Source of the DNA: Peptoniphilus gorbachii
GTDB taxonomy: Bacteria > Bacillota > Clostridia > Tissierellales > Peptoniphilaceae
Direction of reading: 5' to 3'
Assembly: GCF_016908115.1 (NCBI RefSeq)
Contig: NZ_JAFBDH010000013.1
Coordinates: 1-35,247, forward strand
Length of the DNA stretch: 35,247 nt
In this document: positions 16,238 through 24,081 of the stretch, one piece after another
Numbering within the stretch: the stretch's first letter is position 1
Layout: every line of letters begins with the position of its first letter
Position numbers and translations under genes: made by a program
The notes under the pieces: model-generated
Databases searched by the model: none
What the model saw: the letters and a program-made list of their open reading frames with translations, nothing else
Told to the model about the DNA's origin: nothing

Positions 16238-17168
16238 TTACTATGAAAACCTCAGAAGAAAAAATATAAATATTCATGAAAAAAGACTTGAAGAAATTTA
16301 CAAAATTATTCCTGAAATAAGAGAGATAGATGGACTTATAAGAGATATTGCCCTTCGTGCTTCAATTGAGCAAATAAAAAATCCAAATCAAGATAAATCT
16401 ATTGAAGAGTCAGAAAAAATTTATAAATTAAAGTTAAAAAAGATGGATTTTTTAGAGAAAAAGGGATATCCTAGAGATTATCTTGATGAAATATATAATT
16501 GCAAAGATTGTCATGATACTGGAATTAATGAAGACAATGAGAAATGTCACTGCTTAAAAAAATTAATTGTATCAGAATTATATGACATGTCTTCAATTTC
16601 TTATATGCTTGATAAGGAAAATTTTGACAAATTTGACTTAAATGTTTTTTCGGAAAAGGTATATGAAAAATTTAATATGTCGCCAAGAGAAAATATGAAA
16701 AATATTCTCGCCCTTTCAAAAAGTTTTATAAAAAATTTTCATGAGAAAGATGATTTGAATTTGCTTTTATGGGGACCAACTGGTCAGGGCAAGACTTTTT
16801 TACTTAACTGCATTGCAGCTGAACTTATAAATAAGGATGCAATTGTTATTTATCAGACAGCCTATGAGATTTTAAAGACAATTGAAGATAGAAAATTTAA
16901 AAATATAGATGATGACAGGTACAATTTGTACTTTGATGCCAATCTTTTAATCGTAGATGATCTTGGAATTGAATTTGTAAATTCTTTTACAACTTCTGAA
17001 ATTTTTAATATTATTAACACAAGACTTTTGCGAGGTAAAAAAACTTTAATTTCAACGAATTTATCGCCAAAGGAACTATCAGAAACTTACACTGATAGAG
17101 TTTTTTCCAGGGTATTTCAAAAATTTGTGCCCATTAGATTTTTTGGACCGGACCTAAGATGGCAATGA
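16212..17168 (+). CDS. dnaI: Helicase loader DnaI/DnaC-type ATPase
   Basis: This 318-residue AAA+ ATPase loads the replicative helicase with DnaD. A zinc-finger-like group (Cys97, Cys100, Cys112, Cys114) separates the N-terminal helicase-binding domain from the ATPase core, as in DnaI. Walker A is GPTGQGKT (188-195), Walker B LLIVDDLG, and STNLSPKEL with an arginine in SRVFQKF follow. The ATG at 16212 is chosen over the GTG at 16203 since AGGTG sits 6 bases before it. It overlaps the end of dnaD by 26 bases in another frame, which suggests coupled translation. Its length is typical for DnaI. Confidence 0.9.
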   Translation: MELTAKISNYYENLRRKNINIHEKRLEEIYKIIPEIREIDGLIRDIALRASIEQIKNPNQDKSIEESEKIYKLKLKKMDFLEKKGYPRDYLDEIYNCKDCHDTGINEDNEKCHCLKKLIVSELYDMSSISYMLDKENFDKFDLNVFSEKVYEKFNMSPRENMKNILALSKSFIKNFHEKDDLNLLLWGPTGQGKTFLLNCIAAELINKDAIVIYQTAYEILKTIEDRKFKNIDDDRYNLYFDANLLIVDDLGIEFVNSFTTSEIFNIINTRLLRGKKTLISTNLSPKELSETYTDRVFSRVFQKFVPIRFFGPDLRWQ

Positions 17169-17179
17169 GAGGAGAAAAG

Positions 17180-18382
17180 ATGAAACTATCAAAAAGAATA
17201 GAAGAGGTTGAGTATTCTGCAATAAGAAAACTTACACCCTATGCTGACAAGGCAAAAAAAGAAGGTAAAAAATTTTATGGATTAAATATTGGTGCACCAG
17301 ATATTGATGTGCCAGATACTTATTATGAAACTTTTCAAAATTTTAGAAGAGGACCTCTTCCTTATGCCTATGCACAAGGACTTTTAGAGCTAAGAGAAAA
17401 AACTGCATCTTATTATAAAAAAAGAAATATAAAATTTGACGCAGATGATATTTATATAACAAATGGAGCAAGTGAAGCAATTCTATTTACTTTTCAAGTT
17501 ATAGCAGATGAAGGTGATGAGGTTCTTACAACTGATCCCTTCTACACAAATTACATGACAGTTTTTCAACAATTGGGAGTTGAGATTGAAACTTTTAAGA
17601 CTGATCCAGATAAGGGTTTTGCCCTTCCAGAGGAAGAAGAAATTGAAAAACACATAAATGAAAAAACTGTTGCAATTTTACTTTCAAACCCAACTAATCC
17701 AACGGGAGCACTTTATTCTGAAGAAGAAATATTAAGAATTGTAAATCTTGCAAAAAAACACGATTTATACATCATAGCAGATGAAGTTTATAGAGAATTT
17801 GTCTATGATGGCAACACTTATAAATCTTTTGGAGAAGTGGAAGGCATAGAAGAAAATTTAATTTTAATTGACTCTATTTCCAAAAGATTTGGAGCTTGTG
17901 GTGCAAGAATTGGTTCTGTCGCATCAAAAAATCAAGCATTTAACGATGGAATAAATAAACTTTGTAATTGTAGACTTGCCGCATCAACAATTGAACAAGT
18001 TGCTGCTGCAAGATTATACGAAATTGACAATTCTTATTTTGAAGCTGTAAATAAAGAATATCAAAAAAGACGTGACGTAATTTATGAAGAATTAATTAAA
18101 ATACCTGGTGTCACTGTAAAAAAACCAAAGGGAGCCTTTTATGTTATGCCAAAGCTTCCAGTTGACGATACAGAAAAATTTGCAATTTGGATGATTGAAA
18201 ATTTTGAAATAGATGGCGAAGGTCTAATGTTTGCTCCAGCAAAGGGATTTTTCAAAAATAAAGAAGATGGTAAACAGATGATTAGACTTGCCTTTGTACT
18301 AAATACAGATGCTTTAAAAAAGAGCATGAGAATTTTACGTGAAGGCATTAAGGCATATGTGAATGAAAATGAAAAGAGATAA
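17180..18382 (+). CDS. Class I/II PLP-dependent aminotransferase (aspartate aminotransferase type)
   Basis: This 400-residue cytosolic enzyme of fold type I uses pyridoxal phosphate to move amino groups between amino and keto acids. Seen are the NIGAPDIDVP start region, NGASEAI (cofactor phosphate loop), LSNPTNPTGA, ADEVYREF, and the Schiff-base lysine Lys235 in SISKRFG, with R in GARIGS. The best general match is aspartate/aromatic aminotransferase; the exact substrate is unclear. ATG at 17180 is chosen because GAGGAGAAAAG precedes it, while the one at 17159 lies inside dnaI. It starts 11 bases after dnaI, so it belongs to the operon by position. Confidence 0.9.
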   Translation: MKLSKRIEEVEYSAIRKLTPYADKAKKEGKKFYGLNIGAPDIDVPDTYYETFQNFRRGPLPYAYAQGLLELREKTASYYKKRNIKFDADDIYITNGASEAILFTFQVIADEGDEVLTTDPFYTNYMTVFQQLGVEIETFKTDPDKGFALPEEEEIEKHINEKTVAILLSNPTNPTGALYSEEEILRIVNLAKKHDLYIIADEVYREFVYDGNTYKSFGEVEGIEENLILIDSISKRFGACGARIGSVASKNQAFNDGINKLCNCRLAASTIEQVAAARLYEIDNSYFEAVNKEYQKRRDVIYEELIKIPGVTVKKPKGAFYVMPKLPVDDTEKFAIWMIENFEIDGEGLMFAPAKGFFKNKEDGKQMIRLAFVLNTDALKKSMRILREGIKAYVNENEKR

Positions 18383-18650
18383 GATTTTAAAAATTTTAGA
18401 AAAGATTACAATTTTTTTAGTAACCCTAATAATGATATCTGTTCTTGCAAATCAATATATTAAAACTAGTGCCGGTGCAATAAATGAAAGTCTTAGGATG
18501 ATTCAAATAGTTCTTGCCCTTGTAATAGTTGTTTTGACTCTTATAATGGCGCTTATAAATAAAAATAAGGCATTGTTTTTTACCTTAATTGGTTTTTATG
18601 CACTGACAGGTCTTTTATTTTACGTATTTAAGTCTGCAAATAAAATTTAG
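18363..18650 (+). CDS. Small membrane protein of unknown function
   Basis: A 95-residue protein starts inside the 3' end of the aminotransferase gene (20-base overlap, other frame). It has three hydrophobic stretches, about residues 14-28, 45-63 and 69-88, with Lys-rich loops, so a small membrane protein with three spans is likely. No family is recognised. Its starting codon could be 18363 or the ATG at 18369, and AAGG lies some 12 bases upstream. Tight overlap suggests coupled translation with the aminotransferase. No function is proposed. Confidence 0.6.
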   Translation: MKMKRDKILKILEKITIFLVTLIMISVLANQYIKTSAGAINESLRMIQIVLALVIVVLTLIMALINKNKALFFTLIGFYALTGLLFYVFKSANKI

Positions 18651-18684
18651 GATCTCATTATTTAGTGCTTTAATAAATTAAATA

Positions 18685-18693
18685 TGATATAAT
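18685..18693 (+). promoter_or_regulatory. Extended -10 promoter of the antiporter gene
   Basis: TGATATAAT contains TG, one base, then a perfect TATAAT (18688-18693). Transcription would start near 18700, just ahead of the hairpin at 18707. Confidence 0.5.
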
Positions 18694-18706
18694 AAACTTA
18701 ATTATA

Positions 18707-18734
18707 GGGACTGTTTTTTAGCAGTTCCTTTTTT
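18707..18734 (+). terminator. Terminator-like hairpin just upstream of the antiporter gene
   Basis: GGGACTG (18707-18713) pairs with CAGTTCC (18722-18728, one G-T pair), followed by a T-run. It may end transcription from the dnaD-aminotransferase operon. It also lies directly downstream of a good promoter, so it could act as an attenuator. Confidence 0.6.
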
Positions 18735-18754
18735 AAAAAGAAAGAGGCGAAATA

Positions 18755-20356
18755 TTGAATCTATTACTTATAACAGTGGTGCTTTTACTTGCCATTATTG
18801 CCACAAAAATTTCAAATAGATCAGGTCTTCCTGCCCTACTTTTGTTCTTGGCATTGGGAGTATTTTTTTCTGCCCTTGGCTATGATTTTAATAATTTTAA
18901 AGTTGCAGAAAACATTGCCACTCTTTCACTTATGATAATAATTTTTTATGGTGGCTTTGGAACTAACTGGACTATGGGAAAGTCAACTGCAAGAGAATCA
19001 ATAAGTCTTGCAAGTTTAGGAGTTTTTGCAACGGCAATAATAACGGGACTTTTTTGTCACTACATTTTAAAAATTAAATTTTTGGAAGCAATGCTACTAG
19101 GTTCAGTCGTTGCATCAACAGATTATGCCTCTGTATCAAATATTTTAGTCTCAAAAAAATTAAATTTAAAATATTCCACTGCTTCACTTCTTGAAATCGA
19201 AAGTGGATCCAATGACCCTACAGCCTATACTATGACTATGGTTTTCTTGTCAATTTTATCTGGTTATAGCGTCTCCATTTCAATAATAATTTTGCAACAA
19301 GTTGTCCTTGGCATAATTGGAGGATTTTTGCTGGGATTTATTTTTATAAAAATTATAGAAACTTTATCTCTTGATGAAGATGGACTCTTTTCAGTTTTTA
19401 TTGCGACTATGATGATAGGAACCTATGCCCTTACATCACTTGCTGGAGGCAATGGATTTTTGGCACTGTATATTCTTGGCATTTATATTGGCAATCACGA
19501 GTTTAGGAGGAAGAGAGATGTAGTATTTTTCTACGACGGACTATCAACAATATTTCAAATAGCAATGTTCTTCCTCTTGGGACTTTTATCAGATATAAAT
19601 TTAATAATGAAGGCCCTTCCAATAGGATTTATTATTGCAATTTTTATGCTTTTAGTGGCAAGACCTCTTTCAGTATTTGGACTAATGGCGCCCTTTAAGA
19701 TGAAAAAAAATCAGCTTACCCTAATTTCTCTAGCAGGACTTAGGGGAGCAGCAGCCATTGCCTTTGCCATAATGGTTGTAAATAGGGACATAAACTTATC
19801 CATAGACATCTTCCACATAGTTTTTGTAATTTGTATATTTTCACTTTTAATCCAGGGGACGGCACTGCCCTTTGCCACGAAAAAGCTTGACATGTATGAC
19901 CCAGACGACACAGTTCTCAGGACCTTTAATTATTATTCAGACAAGACAGATCTTCAGTTTATAAAAACTCATGTTACAAAAAATTCGCCCTGGGTAAATA
20001 AAAAAATATCGGATATAAAAATTTCTTTTAACATAATAATTGCAAAGATAGAAAGAGATGGCAAAAGTATTGTCCCAAGGGGCAACACCTACCTTAGAGA
20101 TGATGATGTAATTATTCTTGGTGGAGAAGGTTATTTTGACTCAAGAGGAGAAGATCTGCTTGAAATAAAAATTTCAGAAAATCACAAGTGGGCAGGAAAA
20201 AAAGTAAAAGACATTCAAATTGGTAAAAATGAGCTTATAATTATGGTTGAAACTCCAGAAAAAAACATAATTGTTCCAAGGGGAGATACTGTTTTAAAAG
20301 CTGGCGACAGAATAGTTATATCTAAGGAGTCCAATGAAATAGAAGACCCAGAATAG
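18755..20356 (+). CDS. K+/H+ antiporter, CPA1 type with two RCK_C domains
   Basis: This 533-residue membrane protein has a CPA1-type Na+/H+ exchanger domain (about residues 1-385, some 12 spans). The ion-binding region has SVVASTDYASVSNIL and EIESGSNDPTAYTMTM, the pair of acidic motifs typical of the family, with LRGAAAIAFAIM near its end. The C-terminal tail holds two RCK_C (TrkA_C) copies, about 395-465 and 465-530, each with the PRG(N/D)T-LRDDD or KAGDR pattern. Related NhaP2/CvrA proteins export K+ in exchange for H+; RCK_C domains often bind c-di-AMP or nucleotides. TTG is the start, with GAGGCG upstream. It is followed 8 bases on by the small coiled-coil gene. Confidence 0.85.
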   Translation: MNLLLITVVLLLAIIATKISNRSGLPALLLFLALGVFFSALGYDFNNFKVAENIATLSLMIIIFYGGFGTNWTMGKSTARESISLASLGVFATAIITGLFCHYILKIKFLEAMLLGSVVASTDYASVSNILVSKKLNLKYSTASLLEIESGSNDPTAYTMTMVFLSILSGYSVSISIIILQQVVLGIIGGFLLGFIFIKIIETLSLDEDGLFSVFIATMMIGTYALTSLAGGNGFLALYILGIYIGNHEFRRKRDVVFFYDGLSTIFQIAMFFLLGLLSDINLIMKALPIGFIIAIFMLLVARPLSVFGLMAPFKMKKNQLTLISLAGLRGAAAIAFAIMVVNRDINLSIDIFHIVFVICIFSLLIQGTALPFATKKLDMYDPDDTVLRTFNYYSDKTDLQFIKTHVTKNSPWVNKKISDIKISFNIIIAKIERDGKSIVPRGNTYLRDDDVIILGGEGYFDSRGEDLLEIKISENHKWAGKKVKDIQIGKNELIIMVETPEKNIIVPRGDTVLKAGDRIVISKESNEIEDPE

Positions 20357-20364
20357 GAGGAAAT

Positions 20365-20772
20365 ATGACAGATTCAAAGGAAATAAAAGAAGCACGAGAG
20401 GCACTTTTAGATTTAAAAGATGAAATTGACTTTCTTATAAAAACTACAGACTCTGCAAAAAGATGGAGCCTTTTTGATATTTTTTCTGATTCAACTTTAG
20501 TTGGCTTTGTAAAAAGAGGAAAAATCAAAGATATAAATAAGGGTTTAAAAGTTCTCAGAAAAAAATTAGAAATTGCAAAAAAAGAATTAAGTGATGTGAA
20601 AATAAATTTAAGAGATGAGGAAATTAGCGACACATCCTATGATTTTTTTGTAGATATAATTTTCGACAATATTTTTACAGATATGCGTGTAAATAGGGAA
20701 ATTAAAGAGATTAGAGAGAATTTATTTGATCTAAAAGAGCGAGTAGAAGAAATTTTAAAAAAATTAAATTAG
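20365..20772 (+). CDS. Small helical protein of unknown function
   Basis: This 135-residue protein is highly charged and predicted mostly helical, with heptad-like patterns at its start (EAREALLDLKDEIDFLIK), middle and end (EIRENLFDLKERVEEILKKLN). The central part (RWSLFDIFSDSTLVGF) is more hydrophobic. I do not recognise a family. GGAGG precedes the ATG, and it lies 8 bases after the antiporter gene, so the two form an operon and it may bind or modulate the transporter's cytosolic face (inference). A strong promoter begins 2 bases after its stop. Confidence 0.6.
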   Translation: MTDSKEIKEAREALLDLKDEIDFLIKTTDSAKRWSLFDIFSDSTLVGFVKRGKIKDINKGLKVLRKKLEIAKKELSDVKINLRDEEISDTSYDFFVDIIFDNIFTDMRVNREIKEIRENLFDLKERVEEILKKLN

Positions 20773-20774
20773 CC

Positions 20775-20803
20775 TTGACAGAGAAAAAAAATGATGTTAA
20801 CAT
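20775..20803 (+). promoter_or_regulatory. Promoter of the T-box leader
   Basis: A perfect TTGACA (20775-20780), a 17-nt spacer with TG, and TAACAT (20798-20803). The transcript would start near 20810 and run directly into the T-box RNA. Confidence 0.65.
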
Positions 20804-20820
20804 AAAAAAAAATAAAAAAT

Positions 20821-21070
20821 AAACCATTTGAAGAGAAGAGTAATCTTACTTGGAATTTTACAGAGAAGCCCGTTTGGTGAGAGGGTTAAAGGAAAAGAAA
20901 GATGAACATGGCCTCTGATGGGATTAGTCGATATTAGACTTTTCCGGGAGCTCCCGTTACAGAGATAGAGTATGTTGGTACTTGAGAGTGGCATTCATTT
21001 ATGCAAAATAGGTGGTAACGCGGATATAATTCGTCCTTATTGTTTTTTATAAACAGTAAGGACTTTTTTT
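20821..21070 (+). promoter_or_regulatory. T-box riboswitch (probable methionine specifier)
   Basis: The conserved T-box AGGTGGTAACGCGG is at 21010-21023, followed at once by the terminator hairpin. Upstream, Stem I features appear: an AGAGA bulge-like segment near 20861, TTGGTGAGAG (apical GNUG-type loop) near 20873-20882, and the 3' side GATGAACATGGCCTCTGATGG. The likely specifier codon is ATG at 20908-20910, read by uncharged tRNA-Met. Uncharged tRNA is known to stabilise the antiterminator and turn on the downstream gene. Since that gene is a MetE-like methyltransferase, methionine is a coherent signal. The codon call depends on the loop fold, which I judged by eye. Confidence 0.9.
21033..21070 (+). 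terminator. T-box terminator
   Basis: GTCCTTATTGTTT (21033-21045) pairs with AAACAGTAAGGAC (21051-21063, one mismatch), followed by TTTTTTTT. This is the off state of the T-box switch. Confidence 0.85.
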
Positions 21071-21110
21071 TATACATTCTCAAGATGGATTTAGAAAAAG
21101 GAGAAAGAAA

Positions 21111-22226
21111 ATGACAAAAATTTTAGCACCAAGTAAGTTTGACGTAGTAGGTTCTTTTTTAAGACCAGTTGAGTTAAAAGAAGCGAGAGAAAAGTTTAAA
21201 AAGGGAGAAATAAGTGCCCAAGAACTTAAAGAAGTAGAAGATAGAGAAATTGAAAAGCTAGTAAAAAAAGAAAAGGAAGCAGGACTAAAAATTATTTCTG
21301 ATGGAGAATTTAGAAGAAGCTGGTGGCATTTTGATTTCTTCTGGGGTCTTGGAGGACTAGAAAAAATAGAAATTAATAAAGAAGATGCCTTCAGATTTGT
21401 TGGAGAAATTCTAAGACCTGAAGATGTTAAAATATCTGGAAAATTAAGTGGAAAAAACCACCCATTCCTAGAACACTACAAATTTTTACAAGGATTTGAA
21501 GATGAAAACACAGTGGCAAAACAAACTATTCCTGCTCCAGCACAATTACTAATAAACATAATTTACCAAATTAAAGATGGTGGAGTTTATGAAAAGATTG
21601 AAGACTTTATAGAAGATGCAGCAGTAGCTTATGGAGAATTTTTTAAAGAAATCTATGATATAGGATGTAGAAATGTTCAAATAGACGATTGTTCATGGGG
21701 TGGAGTTGTAGATGACAAGTTTGAAAAAACCTTTAATCTTGAAGGAATTGATGTAGATAGATTAAAGGAATATTTATTAGAAATTAACAACAAAGCCTTA
21801 GAAAAAGCACCAGAAGGACTCAATATTACAACTCACATCTGTAGGGGAAATTATAAATCACACTATTTTTCTGAAGGATCTTATGATGGAGTTGCAGATT
21901 ATGTACTTGCAAAAGAAAAAGTAAATGCCTTCTATCTTGAATATGATGACGAAAGATCTGGAGACTTTAAGGCCCTTGCAAAAGTACCAGAAGGCAAAAA
22001 AGTTGTCCTTGGAATAGTTACATCAAAAAGAGCAGAACTAGAAGATAAAAATAAATTAATTGAAAGAATAAAAGAAGCAGCAAAATATATTCCACTAGTA
22101 AATATCTGCATCTCCCCACAATGCGGCTTTGCATCAACAGAAGAAGGAAATACAGTGACAGAAGAAGACCAATGGAAAAAAATTGCACTTTTAAAAGAAG
22201 TAGCAGAAGAAATTTTAATTAAATAA
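21111..22226 (+). CDS. MetE-like cobalamin-independent methionine synthase (YxjG/YxjH type)
   Basis: This 371-residue protein resembles the C-terminal catalytic half of MetE, in the short YxjG/YxjH group. The zinc/homocysteine site appears as His242 and Cys244 in TTHICRGN and Cys338 in SPQCGF. Other shared segments are VVGSFLRP at the start, SDGEFRRSWW and EYDDERSGDF. Members are believed to methylate homocysteine to methionine with a methyl donor that is not well established for this short group, as they lack the N-terminal MetE domain. Control by a Met-type T-box supports a role in methionine supply. GGAGAAAGAAA precedes the ATG. It is monocistronic with its own terminator. Confidence 0.85.
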   Translation: MTKILAPSKFDVVGSFLRPVELKEAREKFKKGEISAQELKEVEDREIEKLVKKEKEAGLKIISDGEFRRSWWHFDFFWGLGGLEKIEINKEDAFRFVGEILRPEDVKISGKLSGKNHPFLEHYKFLQGFEDENTVAKQTIPAPAQLLINIIYQIKDGGVYEKIEDFIEDAAVAYGEFFKEIYDIGCRNVQIDDCSWGGVVDDKFEKTFNLEGIDVDRLKEYLLEINNKALEKAPEGLNITTHICRGNYKSHYFSEGSYDGVADYVLAKEKVNAFYLEYDDERSGDFKALAKVPEGKKVVLGIVTSKRAELEDKNKLIERIKEAAKYIPLVNICISPQCGFASTEEGNTVTEEDQWKKIALLKEVAEEILIK

Positions 22227-22261
22227 AAATAGCCATACTTAATTTCTAAAAATTATTAATA

Positions 22262-22292
22262 AAAAAGTCCTCGCTAAGTCGAGGATTTTTTA
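22262..22292 (+). terminator. Terminator after the MetE-like gene
   Basis: TCCTCG (22268-22273) pairs with CGAGGA (22280-22285), with A-rich and T-rich flanks that extend the stem after one bulged G. Confidence 0.8.
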
Positions 22293-22518
22293 TTGGAAAA
22301 ATTCATTTAATTATAGCATAAAATTTATACTAATTTTTAAAAGTAACTATATAAAGAAAAGTATAAGACTTAGGGAAATTGTATTTTTTAAAGTTAGATT
22401 TAAAAAAATTATTTTAAAAGAAAAACTAATTCATACTGTAAAGGAAAACATTACTGTATTTTTAGTGTTCTAAGCTTTATTCTCTAGCCAGCATAAACTA
22501 TTAATACAAAATCTAATT

Positions 22519-22540
22519 TTTGTAAAAATGTTTTTACAAA
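22519..22540. promoter_or_regulatory. Perfect palindrome upstream of the permease gene, candidate operator
   Basis: TTTGTAAAAA (22519-22528) and TTTTTACAAA (22531-22540) are exact inverted copies with a 2-base centre. It lies 13 bases upstream of the -35 box of the permease promoter. A T-run does not follow, so it is not a terminator. A dimeric regulator site is likely; the regulator is unknown. From 22293 to 22518 I see only AT-rich non-coding sequence. Confidence 0.5.
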
Positions 22541-22553
22541 TCCTTAAATATAC

Positions 22554-22582
22554 TAGACTACAATTTTTTTAAAGGTTATAAT
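22554..22582 (+). promoter_or_regulatory. Candidate promoter of the permease-aminopeptidase operon
   Basis: TAGACT (22554-22559), a 17-nt spacer, then a perfect TATAAT (22577-22582). The start codon is 40 bases downstream. Confidence 0.5.
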
Positions 22583-22621
22583 TAATTTAATCATGCAATT
22601 ATATTATGAGAGGAGAAAAAT

Positions 22622-24061
22622 ATGCAAGATTCACAACAAAAGAAAATTAAGTGGTCCATGCTGGCATTTATGGCATTTTCCACTTTATGGGGCTTTGGAA
22701 ATGTTGTTAACGGTTTCGTATTCTTTAACGGAATTCAAGTAATATTTTCATGGATCCTAATGTTCGCACTTTATTTTATTCCTAACGCCCTTATGGTAGG
22801 GGAACTTGGTTCATCCTTTAAGGATGAAGGTGGTGGAGTTACTTCATGGATTAGAGCAACTTCTAGCGATAAGTTAGCTTATTATGCTGGATGGACTTAT
22901 TGGGCATGTCACATAACTTACATCGCTTCAAAGGGTTCTGGTGGACTAAAGGCAATGTCCTGGATGTTTTTCCAAAATGCAGAAGTTTATGACTCACTTC
23001 CAACAGTTTATGTACAACTTGCTACTTTAGCAGTATTTTTAATTTTCTGTTGGGTAGCAAGTAGAGGTCTTAACCCACTTAAAAACCTAGCAACTATTGC
23101 TGGTTCAAGTATGTTTGTCATGGGTATCCTTTACATCTTAATGATGCTAGCTGCTCCAAAAATCAATCCAAATGGTGGTTACCAAGCTATGGACTGGTCT
23201 CTTGACAATTTAATTCCAACTTTTGATATGAAGTATTTCACTTCTTTATCAATCCTTGTATTTGCTGTTGGTGGTATTGAAAAGATGAGTCCTTATGTAA
23301 ACCACATGGAAGGAAATTCTTCAAAGGAATTCCCTAAGGCAATGATTTTTGCTGCTGTCATGGTAATTATTTCAGCTATCTTTGGTACTATTGCCATGGG
23401 TATGATGTTTGACCCAGCTATAATAAATTCTGACCCAGCAACTTTTGACTCTTATGCAGCTAACGGTGCTTATTGGGCCTTTGAAAAAGTTGGAGAATAC
23501 TATGGTCTTGGCAATTCTATTATGATTATTTACGCATTATGCAACATGATAGGTCAATTTTCTACACTTGTTGTAAGTATTGACGCACCACTAAGAATGT
23601 TACTTGACGACGACAAGACAAATCAATACATCCCAAGAAAGCTTCTTAAGAAAAATAAATACGGAGCTTACATCAATGGTATTAAACTTATAATTGTTCT
23701 TGCAGGTTCAATTATCCTTGCACAAATTCTTGTGCCAGGTGCTGCAACTGTTTTAAGACAATTAACAAAACTTAACGCAATTACAATGCCACTTCGTTAC
23801 CTATGGGTATTCTTGGCATATATTTTCTTGAGAAAGAACAGAGGCGATGTAGAAAGAGACTTCTACTTCACTCGTAACCAAGGAGTTGCATTATTCTTTG
23901 GCTTCTGGTGCTTTATAGTTACACTTGCTTCTTGTATACTAGGTATGGTTTCAGATGACCCAATGCAAATGGCACTTAATGTAATTACACCACTTGTACT
24001 TGTTGCACTTGGAGTAATTTTACCAATGATTAGAGCAAAGGAAGATAAAAAACTAAGCTAA
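22622..24061 (+). CDS. APC-superfamily amino acid permease (YjeM/GadC-like)
   Basis: This 479-residue transporter of about 12 spans is of the amino acid-polyamine-organocation type. The glycine-containing segment GFGNVVNGFVFFNGIQ in the first span is the substrate-binding unwound region, and ELGSSFKDEGGGVTSWIRATSS follows as in the glutamate/GABA-antiporter-like YjeM group. The substrate is not known for YjeM; it is likely an amino acid or a related amine. AGAGGAGAAAAAT lies before the ATG. It starts an operon with an M18 aminopeptidase 20 bases on, which suggests peptide/amino acid scavenging. The palindrome at 22519 is a likely control site. Confidence 0.8.
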   Translation: MQDSQQKKIKWSMLAFMAFSTLWGFGNVVNGFVFFNGIQVIFSWILMFALYFIPNALMVGELGSSFKDEGGGVTSWIRATSSDKLAYYAGWTYWACHITYIASKGSGGLKAMSWMFFQNAEVYDSLPTVYVQLATLAVFLIFCWVASRGLNPLKNLATIAGSSMFVMGILYILMMLAAPKINPNGGYQAMDWSLDNLIPTFDMKYFTSLSILVFAVGGIEKMSPYVNHMEGNSSKEFPKAMIFAAVMVIISAIFGTIAMGMMFDPAIINSDPATFDSYAANGAYWAFEKVGEYYGLGNSIMIIYALCNMIGQFSTLVVSIDAPLRMLLDDDKTNQYIPRKLLKKNKYGAYINGIKLIIVLAGSIILAQILVPGAATVLRQLTKLNAITMPLRYLWVFLAYIFLRKNRGDVERDFYFTRNQGVALFFGFWCFIVTLASCILGMVSDDPMQMALNVITPLVLVALGVILPMIRAKEDKKLS

Positions 24062-24081
24062 ATTCCAAAAAGGAGGAAGTT

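Noticed and set aside
20797-20994. A 65-codon minus-strand open frame
   Set aside because: It lies across the T-box leader, which explains the sequence.
20821-21070. SAM riboswitch in front of the MetE-like gene
   Set aside because: The AGGTGGTAACGCGG motif and the adjacent terminator identify a T-box.
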